A stretch of DNA of 46,761 nt from an uncultured Ruminococcus sp. (GTDB lineage Bacteria > Bacillota > Clostridia > Oscillospirales > Acutalibacteraceae), in NCBI GenBank assembly GCA_902799245.1, contig CADBZY010000007.1:86367-133127 (forward strand), given 5' to 3'. Position 1 is the first letter of the stretch. Each line of letters begins with the position of its first letter. Below the pieces are notes generated by a model, which did not search any database, was not told the DNA's origin, and saw only the letters and a program-made list of their open reading frames with translations. Of this stretch, positions 1 through 9,253 are shown in pieces. Position numbers and translations under genes: made by a program.

Positions 1-1
1 T

Positions 2-1000
2 TACATAAACGGCACTCTTAGTGCCGCCGCCAAGAGCTATGGCGACATTCAGTTCATTATGGAGAGCTTCCTTGACCAGTACAAGACGGGAACGCCGGGT
101 GAAAAGGTCAGCTTTATGGGAACGACAGACATCATCAGCGGTCTTTATTCCACCGACAGAATCGTGTCGTCCGATAAGTTTGCCAAGACAATTTCCACCA
201 AGCGCACCGAGACACAGATCTATACCGTCAACGAGGGCGACACCGCCCAGTCGATCGCCAATGTGGCCAATATGTCTTACGACCGTCTGATCAAGCTCAA
301 CGAGAATTTAGGCGATACGCCCGAGCCGGGCACATCCGTACTGCTCGAGAAGGAGCTTCCGGTGCTGAAGGTGCAGACGGTACGCACTGTCAAGACCAAG
401 GAAAAAATCAATTTCACCAAAAAGACCATTAAGAATGATAAGCAGTATACTTCTTATTCCAAGTGCATCACGCAGGGCGTTCCCGGCGAACGGGAAGTGG
501 TAAAGCAGGTGACTGAGATCAACGGCGTGCAGGTGGCCAGCGAGGTTATTTCCTCCACGGTGACAAAGCAGCCGGTGGAAGCTGTTTACGAGGTGGGCAC
601 CAAGAAGCCCAGCGGAGTGGGTTCCGGCAGATTTACATGGCCTGTTCCCGGCGTACACAGCATTTCATCGCCCTACGGCCCGCGCTGGGGACGTTTCCAC
701 AGCGGCGTTGACATTTCGTGCGGCGGCATTTACGGACGTACCGTCGTCGCTGCCGATTCGGGTACCGCGACCGTCAAGCGCGCCGCGGGCGGCTACGGAC
801 TGCACATTATTATTTCTCATGGCAACGGTTATTCCACCTGCTATGCGCACCTGAGCGCTGTCACCATTTCCTCCGGCTCCACTGTAGCCAAGGGGCAGGC
901 AATCGGACGCGTGGGCAGTACAGGCGCTTCCACAGGCCCGCATCTCCACTTTGAGATACGCAAGAACAACCACGCCAATAACCCGATGAGCTATTTTTAA
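2..1000 (+). CDS. M23 family metallopeptidase with LysM and G5 domains (5' partial)
   Basis: Secreted or surface peptidoglycan hydrolase; the reading frame is open through the first base, so the N-terminus lies outside the window and the ATG at 59 is internal. Of 332 visible residues, about 72-115 form a LysM (YTVNEGDTAQSIANVANMS), about 126-200 a G5 domain (KEKINFTKKTI ... GVPGEREVVKQVTEINGVQV), and about 210-325 an M23/LytM domain. The zinc ligands are visible as HSGVD and GPHLHF, so the enzyme should be active as an endopeptidase on peptide cross-bridges. The LysM-G5-M23 order is common in Clostridia cell-wall hydrolases. A hairpin terminator follows directly. Family call is firm; substrate specificity cannot be read. 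Confidence 0.92.
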   Translation, partial: YINGTLSAAAKSYGDIQFIMESFLDQYKTGTPGEKVSFMGTTDIISGLYSTDRIVSSDKFAKTISTKRTETQIYTVNEGDTAQSIANVANMSYDRLIKLNENLGDTPEPGTSVLLEKELPVLKVQTVRTVKTKEKINFTKKTIKNDKQYTSYSKCITQGVPGEREVVKQVTEINGVQVASEVISSTVTKQPVEAVYEVGTKKPSGVGSGRFTWPVPGVHSISSPYGPRWGRFHSGVDISCGGIYGRTVVAADSGTATVKRAAGGYGLHIIISHGNGYSTCYAHLSAVTISSGSTVAKGQAIGRVGSTGASTGPHLHFEIRKNNHANNPMSYF

Positions 1001-1024
1001 TTCTTTACACCGATCAATAATTTG

Positions 1025-1070
1025 TTGCCGCAGGCTTGAAGGAATTCAGGTCTGCGGCAATTTCTGTTTT
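1025..1070 (+). terminator. Rho-independent terminator of the M23 gene
   Basis: An 11-bp stem (1025-1035 with 1050-1060, one G-U pair) with a 14-nt loop is followed by TTTCTGTTTT. It sits 25 nt after the peptidase stop codon. Confidence 0.8.
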
Positions 1071-1088
1071 GTCATTGAAACGGGATAA

Positions 1089-1127
1089 GGAAAAAAGCGC
1101 AGACAGCTTTTTGAAAGTTGTCTGCGC
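1089..1127 (-). terminator. Rho-independent terminator of the HD-domain gene
   Basis: Stem GCGCAGACAGC (1097-1107) pairs with 1117-1127. On the minus strand it is followed by a T run (complement of A1091-1096). It lies 40 nt downstream of the HD-GYP-like gene and converges with the peptidase terminator. Confidence 0.8.
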
Positions 1128-1166
1128 TGAGCGTTTATTGGCAGGGGAAAAACCGTTCCGGCTGCA

Positions 1167-2450
1167 TCAGATAAGCCTTCTGAGGTCAAGCTCGACATCC
1201 TGATAGGATTTGGATACGCTGACCGTTTCCTCTTCTTTCTGTTTGTTTCTGGTATTGTATTCGCCGAGAATCTTATCATAGTTCGCCATGATCTCCTCTG
1301 AAAGGGGAGCATCCTTGCTTACCGTCTTATTGTATTTCTTGAATATTTCAAGAAGCTCCTTGTAGCAGATGATAAAGACCTTGATGACCTCAGGATCAAA
1401 TTTCTTTCCGCTCTCGTCGCATATGCCGTGGTAAACCTTGTTGGTGTCCCAGCCGCTTTTGTAGCCTCTGGCGCTGATCATCATGTCAAACGCGTCGGCA
1501 ACGGCGACGATTCTGCCGGGGAGGCTGATTTCCTTGCCGACCTTGCCCATATATCCCGCGCCGTTCCAGTGTTCGTGATGGTCCAGGGCGATCTGCCTTG
1601 CCATTTCCATCACATCGCCTTCCGCGTTCTCGAGCAGCTGTTCACCGGCTACGACGTGCGTTTTCATGATGGCGAATTCCTCGTCGTTGAGGGAACTTTC
1701 CTTTTCAAGTATCTCACTGGGAATCAGAATGTTTCCTATGTCGTGCAGCATCGATGCGAGACGCATCGTTTCCGCTTCTTCATCGGTCATACCCATATGT
1801 CTGGCAATGACTTTGCTGTATTCGGAAACGCGCTTGATATGCTGACCGACGTTGCCTGATTTTGCCTCGGCCGCTTCCGCCATTGTCAGAATCATATTCT
1901 CCTGCACGTCGACCGTCTGGGCAACCTGCCTCTGCACGATGTCGCCGTGTTCAAAGATATACGATATGCAGTAGAATATCATACCGATGAAGATGTACAT
2001 ATAGTTGATGGAAATCTTGTTGATATCAATATTGAAGAATCCGGTAAACCCCAACTGGAAGAGCATTGGCAGCACCGAAAGCAGTATCAGCAGTATGGCG
2101 ACAAACCGGATAATGCGGATATTGCCTTTGGAGAAAGGCGGCTTCGCCTGATACAGTCGGAAGAATATCAGACCTGTCATGGAAGTGACAAGCAGGAGAA
2201 GAAGCGATGCCACTACCTGGTTGATGTTGTTGGCTGTGGTGTAGCTGACGTTTCCCGAAGTAAAATCCTGGTTGATGGAGTATACCTTTGTGATAGCAAT
2301 GATCAGCAGCACTAATGTGACGATAAACATCATAATACTGATGATAAGACCTATAATATGAAGCTGCCTGTTAACCTTTGTAGATCGTTTGTCCAGCTCC
2401 GCTTTGTTGTCTGAGCCTTTAAATAATGAAGACAGATTAAGTTTTGCCAT
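1167..2450 (-). CDS. Membrane HD-GYP-like phosphohydrolase
   Basis: 427 aa with four predicted membrane helices (about residues 31-53, 77-99, 112-136, 146-168) followed by a cytoplasmic HD domain. The metal-binding signature HDIGNILIP (about 235), the HHEHWNGAGY segment (about 292) and the trailing PGRIVAVADAFDMM are typical of HD-GYP cyclic-di-GMP phosphodiesterases. The GYP signature is altered: GYM replaces GYP, so substrate and activity are uncertain. The membrane part may sense an envelope signal. Start ATG is preceded by AAAGGTGATC. It lies 43 nt behind the PAP2 gene on the same strand and is probably co-transcribed with it from the promoter at 3226-3254. Confidence 0.85.
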   Translation of the reverse strand: MAKLNLSSLFKGSDNKAELDKRSTKVNRQLHIIGLIISIMMFIVTLVLLIIAITKVYSINQDFTSGNVSYTTANNINQVVASLLLLLVTSMTGLIFFRLYQAKPPFSKGNIRIIRFVAILLILLSVLPMLFQLGFTGFFNIDINKISINYMYIFIGMIFYCISYIFEHGDIVQRQVAQTVDVQENMILTMAEAAEAKSGNVGQHIKRVSEYSKVIARHMGMTDEEAETMRLASMLHDIGNILIPSEILEKESSLNDEEFAIMKTHVVAGEQLLENAEGDVMEMARQIALDHHEHWNGAGYMGKVGKEISLPGRIVAVADAFDMMISARGYKSGWDTNKVYHGICDESGKKFDPEVIKVFIICYKELLEIFKKYNKTVSKDAPLSEEIMANYDKILGEYNTRNKQKEEETVSVSKSYQDVELDLRRLI

Positions 2451-2493
2451 TTGTCAGATCACCTTTCTTCTCTGAAAAATTCAGCAATCAGGG

Positions 2494-3153
2494 TTAGTGA
2501 TATTGAGGCGCATCTTCAGAGGTGTCTTTAGAGGATTCTTCCTTTTCGGCAGCAGCCTGTGCTTCCTTCTTCGACTTATGCTCTGCCCACTTGTCACAGA
2601 CTGCGCGCACGATTGTGCTGCCGAGCAGACCGAACAGGAAACCGAGAATCGCGCCGCCGAGAACGTCGCTGGGATAATGCACCTGCAGATAGATACGTGA
2701 AAAAGCAATCAGAATCGCGAGAACGAAAGCCAGAAAACCGTAAACGGTGTGATCCTTGTACAGCGCTGTAGCCGCTTCAAAGCTCGCAAGCGTATGTCCG
2801 GACGGGAATGAATAGTCTGTCGGAGGGGAGACAAGCAGTCTGTTTCTCGGCAGGATGGTGTCTCTGATGTCGAAAGGTCTCGGACGCGCGATGATATTCT
2901 TGAGCAGACCGTTGCCGATGATAAGACCGATCAGCATGGCAACACCCATGGCTGCACCCGTGCGGCGGGTTTTCTTGGGAATCAGAAGTATCAGGGCCAG
3001 CGCAATCCAGAATACGCCGCCGTCCCCTAACTTGGTTATGTAAGGCATGATGGAGTCAAGCAAACCGCTGCGCATGGTGCTGTTGACGGCTTTCAGCACA
3101 TCATGATCAAATGACGAGATGTGAGTGAGAATATAAGATAATATGCTGTCCAT
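2494..3153 (-). CDS. PAP2-family membrane phosphatase
   Basis: 219 aa with about five to six membrane helices and the complete three-part PAP2 signature: KNIIARPRP, PSGHTLASF and SRIYLQVHYPSDVLGG. All catalytic residues (Lys/Arg, Ser-Gly-His, Arg-His-Asp) are present. Family members dephosphorylate lipid phosphates such as undecaprenyl pyrophosphate or phosphatidylglycerol phosphate; a role in recycling the cell-wall lipid carrier is plausible but not proven. An upstream ATG at 3174 is in frame, but the strong AGGAGG lies between the two, 7 nt before the ATG at 3153, so 3153 is chosen. The last 30 residues are charged. First gene of a two-gene unit with the HD-domain gene. Confidence 0.88.
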   Translation of the reverse strand: MDSILSYILTHISSFDHDVLKAVNSTMRSGLLDSIMPYITKLGDGGVFWIALALILLIPKKTRRTGAAMGVAMLIGLIIGNGLLKNIIARPRPFDIRDTILPRNRLLVSPPTDYSFPSGHTLASFEAATALYKDHTVYGFLAFVLAILIAFSRIYLQVHYPSDVLGGAILGFLFGLLGSTIVRAVCDKWAEHKSKKEAQAAAEKEESSKDTSEDAPQYH

Positions 3154-3225
3154 TATTACAACCTCCTGAAACATTCAATGCAGTGAAAAGATGTTAACTG
3201 CGAAAAAATAAAATGTATCATTATT

Positions 3226-3254
3226 AATATATCATATTTTATACAATATTTCAA
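3226..3254 (-). promoter_or_regulatory. Sigma-A-type promoter for the PAP2/HD unit
   Basis: On the minus strand, TTGAAA (3249-3254), a 17-bp spacer and TATATT (3226-3231). It lies about 75 nt upstream of the PAP2 start. The gap 3154-3550 is otherwise AT-rich with no convincing ORF. Confidence 0.6.
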
Positions 3255-3406
3255 TCATTTTTTCATGTCATTTTCAACGATTTTTTAATAAGTTATTTAT
3301 ATCACATTAAGTCCACACGAAAAGATAAGAAAAACAAAGGAATCATAAAATATTTTAAGAAATTATGAAATAATTTTATAGGAGCGATTAAATAAATGAA
3401 TTTATG

Positions 3407-3435
3407 TTGACGTGCCGAATTAAATGATGTAAAAT
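3407..3435 (+). promoter_or_regulatory. Sigma-A-type promoter for the zinc-ribbon/hflX unit
   Basis: TTGACG (3407-3412), 17-bp spacer, TAAAAT (3430-3435). The expected transcript starts near 3442 and gives a leader of about 110 nt before the first gene. Confidence 0.65.
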
Positions 3436-3550
3436 AATGAATGATTTATAAGAAGGTTCTTTATATTCTGCTGTCAGACGCATATTATTCAATGACGCAG
3501 TGAACGCAATAACGCTAATAAAACCAATATCCGAGGAGGACATATCAGAT

Positions 3551-4702
3551 ATGATGAGTTCATCACTTTCATCGTGGCAATCTGCCAACAAATTCCGCAG
3601 GGAAGGCGACGTCGTTTACGGAGTTTACCAGGGCTGCGGCTTTTCGGTAAGCGAAGAGGACGGAGGCAAGCTGTTTATTTTCATGCTTTCGGCCGATGAC
3701 AACAGGGCGTTTGACACCTTTGAGAATGCTCTTGCCGGAGAAGGCGGAGAGCTGAGCCAGGGGCAGATAGGCGACGTGGAGAATTATCTTGCCGTATTTT
3801 ACGATGAGAGCGTCAGTTCCGTATCCTTGCGCACCATGGACAAACTTCTTGACTTTGTTGTCGCCGAAGCACGTTCGTGCGGCTTCCATGTGCCGAATAC
3901 CTGCGTCAAGTGCGGAGCAAGAGCCAACAAGCGCTCATTTGTGGACAATATGGTGCAGCCGCTCTGCGCCGAATGCAGCGCAAAGCAGAAGCAGAACCGC
4001 CGTCCTGCGCCCTCCGCTCCGGCACCGAAGCCGATGGCTTCCAGAGATGAGGACGATTACGAGCGCAGATATGCTCCCATGAAGCCTGACAGCAGCAAAT
4101 ATGACGATTCCTACGACGAATATTCGGGCATGAAGTCGAAGTATGATGATGACCGCTATTCGGACAAATACGGCGGAACCTACAATGATGCCGATTACGC
4201 CGAGCCGCCTGTTTCGTTTGACGACAGCGGCGACGAATACCGCGCGGTGATGGGTGACGACCGTTCCGACAAAGATGATTCTCCGACGCGGGAGATAGAG
4301 GGAACCGTCGGAAGGGGTATTCTCGGCGCGGCACTCGGCGCGTGCATAGGCGTCATACCCTATCTGATCGTTTCCATGATAGCCGATTTCCACATGGCTG
4401 CGCTTTGTTTCCCGGCCGGAATGCTGGCGGTGGTGTTTTATACCATGCTTCGCGGCGTCCGCTCCAAGGGCGCGGGAATGGGCATTTGCATGTCGGTGAG
4501 CGCGATTATTTCCGTGATCTTCATGTTCTTCGGCATGGTGTTCTCTTATGTCAATGATACTACGGATTTTGCGGGCGCTTGCAGCTATCTCATGGATAAG
4601 CAGCTGTCCTTCTTCCTGATTAATATTGTTTTCTCCGTTTTAGGCTCCATTTTCGGCGCGTTCTTCATGATTAGCGTGATGAACAAGTATGTCGATCGAT
4701 AA
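3551..4702 (+). CDS. Zinc-ribbon and four-helix membrane protein, unknown function
   Basis: 383 aa if started at the ATG at 3551, which sits 10 nt after AGGAGGA; an earlier in-frame ATG at 3500 precedes this ribosome site and is rejected. The N-terminal ~115 residues are a globular region without a motif I recognise. Next comes a CVKCG...CAEC zinc ribbon (cysteines near 118, 121, 138, 141), then a long acidic Tyr/Asp-rich disordered linker (about 150-245), then four C-terminal membrane helices with many Gly/Ala. It ends 19 nt before hflX and is probably co-transcribed with it. No function is proposed. Confidence 0.8.
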   Translation: MMSSSLSSWQSANKFRREGDVVYGVYQGCGFSVSEEDGGKLFIFMLSADDNRAFDTFENALAGEGGELSQGQIGDVENYLAVFYDESVSSVSLRTMDKLLDFVVAEARSCGFHVPNTCVKCGARANKRSFVDNMVQPLCAECSAKQKQNRRPAPSAPAPKPMASRDEDDYERRYAPMKPDSSKYDDSYDEYSGMKSKYDDDRYSDKYGGTYNDADYAEPPVSFDDSGDEYRAVMGDDRSDKDDSPTREIEGTVGRGILGAALGACIGVIPYLIVSMIADFHMAALCFPAGMLAVVFYTMLRGVRSKGAGMGICMSVSAIISVIFMFFGMVFSYVNDTTDFAGACSYLMDKQLSFFLINIVFSVLGSIFGAFFMISVMNKYVDR

Positions 4703-4721
4703 CGCCTGATTCTTTTACGGT

Positions 4722-5963
4722 ATGGAATTGCACGATACAGAAACAAAGCGGACGGTCGCCCTGCTCGCCGGCGTCGATCTGGGTGAGCAGGACACAGAGG
4801 AATCTCTCGATGAACTGCGCGAGCTGGCGCGCACCGCGGGCGCGGAAGTCGCCGGGGTGATTTGTCAGAAGCGTCCCGCGCCGGATCCGGCTACCTGTGT
4901 AGGCTCCGGATTTTTGCAGGAGATGTCCGACTTCTGCCGCGACAATGACGTGGATCTGATTATTTTTGACCGCGAACTTTCTCCCATACAGATGAGGAAC
5001 ATCGAGCAGGCGACCGATGTTCGCACCATTGACCGCACCATGCTGATACTGGACATCTTCGCGGGCCGTGCGCGTTCCAATGAGGGTAAGCTGCAGGTAG
5101 AGCTTGCGCAGCTGAAATATATGCTTCCGAGGCTGACCGGCAAGGGCATTGCCATGAGTAGGCTCGGCGGCGGCATCGGCACCCGAGGCCCCGGCGAGAC
5201 CAAGCTGGAAACAGACCGCCGGCATATTCACCGCCGTATTGACGCGCTGAAGGAAAAGCTCGGCGAAGTCGCCAAGCAGCGCAGCCGCCAGCGTGAACGC
5301 AGAAAACGCGACGGCGTGGTGACAGTGGCGATTGTGGGGTATACCAACGCCGGCAAGTCCACCCTGCTCAACGCGCTCACCGATGCGGGCGTGCTTTCCG
5401 AGGATATGCTTTTTGCCACGCTGGATCCCACGGCAAGGGCGCTGGAGCTGCCGTCCGGCAGCAGCGTGATGCTGGTGGATACCGTCGGATTTATCCGCCG
5501 TCTGCCGCACCACCTGATCGAAGCCTTTAAGTCGACGCTGGAAGAGGCGGTGCAGGCTGACATTATACTGAATGTATGCGACTGTTCTTCGCCCGTGTTC
5601 CGGGATCATCTCGTGATTACCCGCAAGCTGCTTGACGAGCTTGGGGCGAGCGGCAAGCCGGTGATCACCGTCCTGAATAAGGTGGACAAAGCCGACCCCG
5701 GCGAGATATGCGGCGTAGAAGGCGTGCGGATCAGCGCGAAGAGGGGAGAGGGCTTTGACGGATTGCTGGAAGCGATCGAACAGTCTCTTCCCGTTCAGAA
5801 GGCGCGTGTCACGCTTCTTTTTCCGTTCTCGGACATCGGACAATCGGCGCTGGCCAGGGAAAACGGAACGGTCTTTTCAGAGGAATACACCGACAGCGGT
5901 TTGCGGATGGATTGCCTTGTTGACACCGTGACGGCACAGAGATTGAAGAAATATTTGCAATGA
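4722..5963 (+). CDS. hflX: GTPase HflX
   Basis: 413 aa ribosome-associated GTPase that in other bacteria splits stalled or hibernating 70S ribosomes under stress. The N-terminal HflX domain contains the GPGETKLETDRR signature (about 160). The G domain shows G1 GYTNAGKSTLLN (about 206), G3 DTVGFIRRLPHHL, with the downstream STLEEA, and G4 NKVDKAD; a C-terminal subdomain completes the family fold. The start has no clear ribosome site, but an in-frame stop only a few codons upstream leaves ATG 4722 as the first possible start, so translation may be coupled to the gene ending at 4702. A strong terminator follows. Confidence 0.96.
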   Translation: MELHDTETKRTVALLAGVDLGEQDTEESLDELRELARTAGAEVAGVICQKRPAPDPATCVGSGFLQEMSDFCRDNDVDLIIFDRELSPIQMRNIEQATDVRTIDRTMLILDIFAGRARSNEGKLQVELAQLKYMLPRLTGKGIAMSRLGGGIGTRGPGETKLETDRRHIHRRIDALKEKLGEVAKQRSRQRERRKRDGVVTVAIVGYTNAGKSTLLNALTDAGVLSEDMLFATLDPTARALELPSGSSVMLVDTVGFIRRLPHHLIEAFKSTLEEAVQADIILNVCDCSSPVFRDHLVITRKLLDELGASGKPVITVLNKVDKADPGEICGVEGVRISAKRGEGFDGLLEAIEQSLPVQKARVTLLFPFSDIGQSALARENGTVFSEEYTDSGLRMDCLVDTVTAQRLKKYLQ

Positions 5964-6052
5964 TATTGTAATATATTTTTAGATAATTACAGTTTGGAAT
6001 TTTTTATTGAATTTTCAATCAATAATTCTAACGGTCAAATGATGAAAAATGC

Positions 6053-6102
6053 AAAAGACCTGCATTATTCCATGTTTTCATGAATGATGCAGGTCTTTTT
6101 TT
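6053..6102 (+). terminator. Rho-independent terminator of hflX
   Basis: An 18-bp stem (6053-6070 with 6082-6099, one G-U) followed by a T8 tract; its left arm begins with A4, so it could also act on the other strand. Confidence 0.88.
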
Positions 6103-6159
6103 GCGTTATCCGGCAAAAATAATACAGGCTTATCATCAGCCGAATCAATATAGAAGGGA

Positions 6160-7092
6160 ATGAGAATACTGGAGAGGAAAAAGCTGCTTTTGCTGACAAG
6201 CGTGTGCGCGTTCGGGTTGTCTGTTGCGTTTGCGATCAACACAATGACCTTTGTTTCGGCCGCTGCCAAAAGGAAACAGGAAACAAAGGGCGCCAAAACG
6301 CCACGTACGTCGGTAACATCGGGAAGAACAGCGACAACAACACACCCGACACAGCCCAAGCGGGATGTTGATTCTCTCAGCGCAAAGAAGATCTGCTGGG
6401 GACAGGGCGTCCATTTCGACAGCCTGAACCGTCCGCGCGACGCGGTGAACGCGCAGCAGCAATACGGGGAGTTGGGAGGCTTTTTTGTCGATCTGAGCGA
6501 AACGGGAGCCGACGCGCAGAGCGAACCGGCCAATAAGAAAATCTACCTCACATTTGACGAGGGATACGAAAACGGGTACACCGCAAAAATACTCGACACT
6601 CTGAAAGAGAAAAAAGTCAAAGCCGTGTTTTTCATCACCGGAGATTACGCAAAGCGAGACGGAGAGCTTGTCCGCCGGATGATACAGGAGGGACAGGTGG
6701 TCGGCAACCACACATGGCGTCACTACTCCATGCCGGAGAAATCGCTTGCTACCTGCCGCGAGGAAATCAGCCTGCTGCACGAGTATGTCAAAGAGAACTT
6801 TGGCTATGAAATGAGCGTTCTCCGTCCGCCGAAGGGCGAATTTTCGGAACAGACGCTTGCGCTTGCCTCAGAAATGGGCTATACCACCTGTCTGTGGAGT
6901 TTTGCCTACAAGGACTGGGACGCAAGCTCTCCGGGTGATACGGGGCAGTCGCTCAAAAGACTGAACGAAAGACTGCACAGCGGCGGCATCTATCTGCTGC
7001 ACGCTGTTTCACCCACCAACGCCGCCATACTCGGCGATTTTATTGACGACGCACGCGCCAAGGGGTATGAATTCGTGACACCCGGAGCGTGA
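6160..7092 (+). CDS. pdaA: PdaA-type polysaccharide deacetylase (delta-lactam biosynthesis)
   Basis: 310 aa exported NodB-fold enzyme. Residues 1-35 form a signal peptide or anchor, followed by a Lys/Thr-rich linker and the catalytic domain. The sequence matches the PdaA subgroup: TFDEGYENGYT (motif 1), GNHTWRHYSM (motif 2, metal His), LRPPKGEFSE (motif 3), LWSFAYKDWD (motif 4) and IYLLHAVSPTNA (motif 5). PdaA removes the N-acetyl group of muramic acid residues during formation of muramic delta-lactam in spore cortex, so it suggests a spore-forming lineage. GAAGGGA lies almost against the ATG at 6160, and a TTG near 6187 is an alternative start. No co-transcribed neighbour. Confidence 0.88.
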   Translation: MRILERKKLLLLTSVCAFGLSVAFAINTMTFVSAAAKRKQETKGAKTPRTSVTSGRTATTTHPTQPKRDVDSLSAKKICWGQGVHFDSLNRPRDAVNAQQQYGELGGFFVDLSETGADAQSEPANKKIYLTFDEGYENGYTAKILDTLKEKKVKAVFFITGDYAKRDGELVRRMIQEGQVVGNHTWRHYSMPEKSLATCREEISLLHEYVKENFGYEMSVLRPPKGEFSEQTLALASEMGYTTCLWSFAYKDWDASSPGDTGQSLKRLNERLHSGGIYLLHAVSPTNAAILGDFIDDARAKGYEFVTPGA

Positions 7093-7093
7093 C

Positions 7094-7133
7094 AAAAAAG
7101 CCGCGCACTGAAGGGAACTGTTCAGCGCGCGGC
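7094..7133 (-). terminator. Terminator downstream of the DUF4173-like gene
   Basis: A 13-bp stem with one mismatch (7100-7112 with 7121-7133). On the minus strand it is followed by TTTTTT (complement of 7094-7099). It may also stop pdaA read-through. Confidence 0.7.
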
Positions 7134-7245
7134 TACCATTGTTATTTAAATTGATTCATTCCTCCGGAACCGATATAGAATGGTGCGGAGAAGCGGCTGT
7201 TGCGGTGCGGAATGCCGTGCTGCCAACACCAGACTACACCCATCA

Positions 7246-9171
7246 TCAGAGGTATCGGTAGCTTGAATAGGTGGAAACGTACTTGTCGAAATACTCGTCC
7301 GCCATATCCTCGGTGATATTATATTGGTCAATAATATCGACGGCTCTCTGGCGGTCTAATGTCCAGCGGGCAATATGTCTGTTGTCACCCTCGAAGAGAT
7401 CGCATCTGTGCGCGATATTGGCGATGGCCAGCTTTGCGTGGTTTTTGACGGTTTCTTTGGGCGCCTTATTCATAAGGCGTTCCAGCTGCGGCACAGCGGC
7501 GGACGAAAGATCCTGCGCCAGATAATTGACGTCGATCTGATTCTTGGTGGGATTGTTCAGATACCTGTCAACATTGTACTTTGCGACAAATCCGTCCACA
7601 TTGAAGATACAGTATGCCGCCGCGGTCATGGCTACAACGGTACCTACCACAGCAGAAACCTTGAGATGGTCAAAAATAATTCTCAGAGCCACCACAAGAT
7701 CCACCACCGCCATCAGAGCGATGAGAACCGCCGCGTTGAAGCGCGACACGGTGAGATGATAGGCATTGATGTAAATGAGCAGACGGCGTGCCGCCGAGAC
7801 GATGATTACAGCGTTGCTGGCGGTGATGATCAGAAGGGCGACCTTGACATAAACGGGAAGTCTGTCGCGGCTGTTGTTCTTGGTAAGCATACATACCGTA
7901 CCCATCACAATGGTGGTGACGACGATAACCGCCACCAGCTCAAAGAATCCCCTTCTGCTGTACTCCGCAAGAGTAAGCTCCTTGGGAAGATTGCCGATTC
8001 CGGCGAAAAGATAAGTAAACTGAACCGCTACAAATACCAGATACACCACACTGGAGGCAAAAAGTACCGTCGAGGTGATGATCGGATCAAAGAAACGGCG
8101 GGATTCCTTATGGTTATACTGCTTGTGGTATCCGCTGCGAAGCGAAACCACGAGAGGCATAACATACAGCATCGTCACGAAAGTGAAGAGAATATCGGCG
8201 GTGATCCTGAAAGGATTGATATTAAGCATGCGGATGATGTCGCTGACCCACTTGGCAAACATCTGATCGGCAAATGCAAATATCATTATGAGGATCAGCA
8301 CGACAGGCAGGGAGATAGCCGCGCCGATGGCAATCTTAAGGGAATTCTTCCCTTTCTTTTCGGTCTTGTCCTTGCCTGCGAAAATACCCGCTATGATGGT
8401 GAACAGATTCATAAAGGGCATGGCGAGGTAATTGATGCACGTGTCGCAGAGCAGGTCAAAAGTAAAGGGCTTGCCGGTGGTGCAGCCAGCGAGAAGTGTC
8501 GTCTGCACAGCCGCAATCAGGAATGACGCAATCAGACCGATTGTGATCATTCTGATGTCGGAAAAGAAAGAGAACGAAGCGAGAATAATGATCTGAGGGA
8601 TGAAAAGAATCCATCCGAACAAAGAGAAAGGTTTCTTTTGTTTAAAACAAATAAAGGGAATATAGATGAGATAGAACGAAAGACCCATCGCAGTCATGCC
8701 GATGCCGAAGTCAAAGGAGAAAAGAGAGCGGCTGCAAAGCCAGCCAAAGAGCACAGAGAGGATGACAAACAGCGCCTTGTTCATGGAACCGACAGCGTCA
8801 CGGGCCTGTAGGGTGTACTGGGACACGGGACGAACCACCGGCTGAACAGCGGGAACAGGATACTGCATCACAGGTTGCTGATAGACCGGGCGCACCGGCT
8901 GCGGAACCGATTGCACGGGCTGCTGCATAGGTCTTACGGACTGCGGAGCAGGCTGCTGCGGTCTGACCGGCTGCTGCATAACAGGCTGCTGCGGTCTGAT
9001 CGGCTGCTGCATGACAGGCTGCTGCGGTCTGACAGGTTGCTGCATGACAGGCTGCTGATAGACCGGACGAACCGGCTGCTGTGGTGGTTGCACCGGCTGC
9101 TGCGGCGATGCCGGACGCGGAGGTGTGTAGCCTAACGGATAATTATTTCCGCCAACATTATTGTTGTTCAC
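7246..9171 (-). CDS. DUF4173/DUF4153-like multi-spanning membrane protein
   Basis: 641 aa. Residues 1-120 are a Pro/Gln/Val-rich cytoplasmic tail built from PQQPV units; the rest carries about 12 hydrophobic helices and ends in a soluble segment (QIDVNYLAQDLSSAAVPQLERLM, shortened here as QIDVNYLAQDL) that resembles the tail of DUF4173/DUF4153 proteins. Biochemical function is unknown for this family. The start is GTG 9171, with AAAGGAGAGA 7 nt upstream; no better ATG exists nearby. The gene upstream (9254-10066) is on the same strand, 82 nt away. The Gln-rich tail resembles those of other low-complexity tailed proteins in this window. Confidence 0.75.
   Translation of the reverse strand: MNNNNVGGNNYPLGYTPPRPASPQQPVQPPQQPVRPVYQQPVMQQPVRPQQPVMQQPIRPQQPVMQQPVRPQQPAPQSVRPMQQPVQSVPQPVRPVYQQPVMQYPVPAVQPVVRPVSQYTLQARDAVGSMNKALFVILSVLFGWLCSRSLFSFDFGIGMTAMGLSFYLIYIPFICFKQKKPFSLFGWILFIPQIIILASFSFFSDIRMITIGLIASFLIAAVQTTLLAGCTTGKPFTFDLLCDTCINYLAMPFMNLFTIIAGIFAGKDKTEKKGKNSLKIAIGAAISLPVVLILIMIFAFADQMFAKWVSDIIRMLNINPFRITADILFTFVTMLYVMPLVVSLRSGYHKQYNHKESRRFFDPIITSTVLFASSVVYLVFVAVQFTYLFAGIGNLPKELTLAEYSRRGFFELVAVIVVTTIVMGTVCMLTKNNSRDRLPVYVKVALLIITASNAVIIVSAARRLLIYINAYHLTVSRFNAAVLIALMAVVDLVVALRIIFDHLKVSAVVGTVVAMTAAAYCIFNVDGFVAKYNVDRYLNNPTKNQIDVNYLAQDLSSAAVPQLERLMNKAPKETVKNHAKLAIANIAHRCDLFEGDNRHIARWTLDRQRAVDIIDQYNITEDMADEYFDKYVSTYSSYRYL
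8947..9045 (-). repeat. 33-bp tandem repeat in coding DNA (11-residue MQQPVRPQQPV unit, three copies)
   Basis: Residues 43-75 of the DUF4173-like protein are three near-identical 11-aa units (MQQPVRPQQPV, MQQPIRPQQPV, MQQPVRPQQPA), visible on the plus strand as repeated GGCTGCTGCGGTCTGA blocks. Confidence 0.85.
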
Positions 9172-9253
9172 AATGATCTCTCCTTTATTTTATTATGTGA
9201 ATATAAAAGAATAGATTCTCTCAGAAAACAAGCCCTGTATGAAAGAGCAATCA

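Noticed and set aside
3500-3550. Longer N-terminus for the zinc-ribbon membrane protein
   Set aside because: The AGGAGGA ribosome site lies inside this stretch and points to the ATG at 3551.
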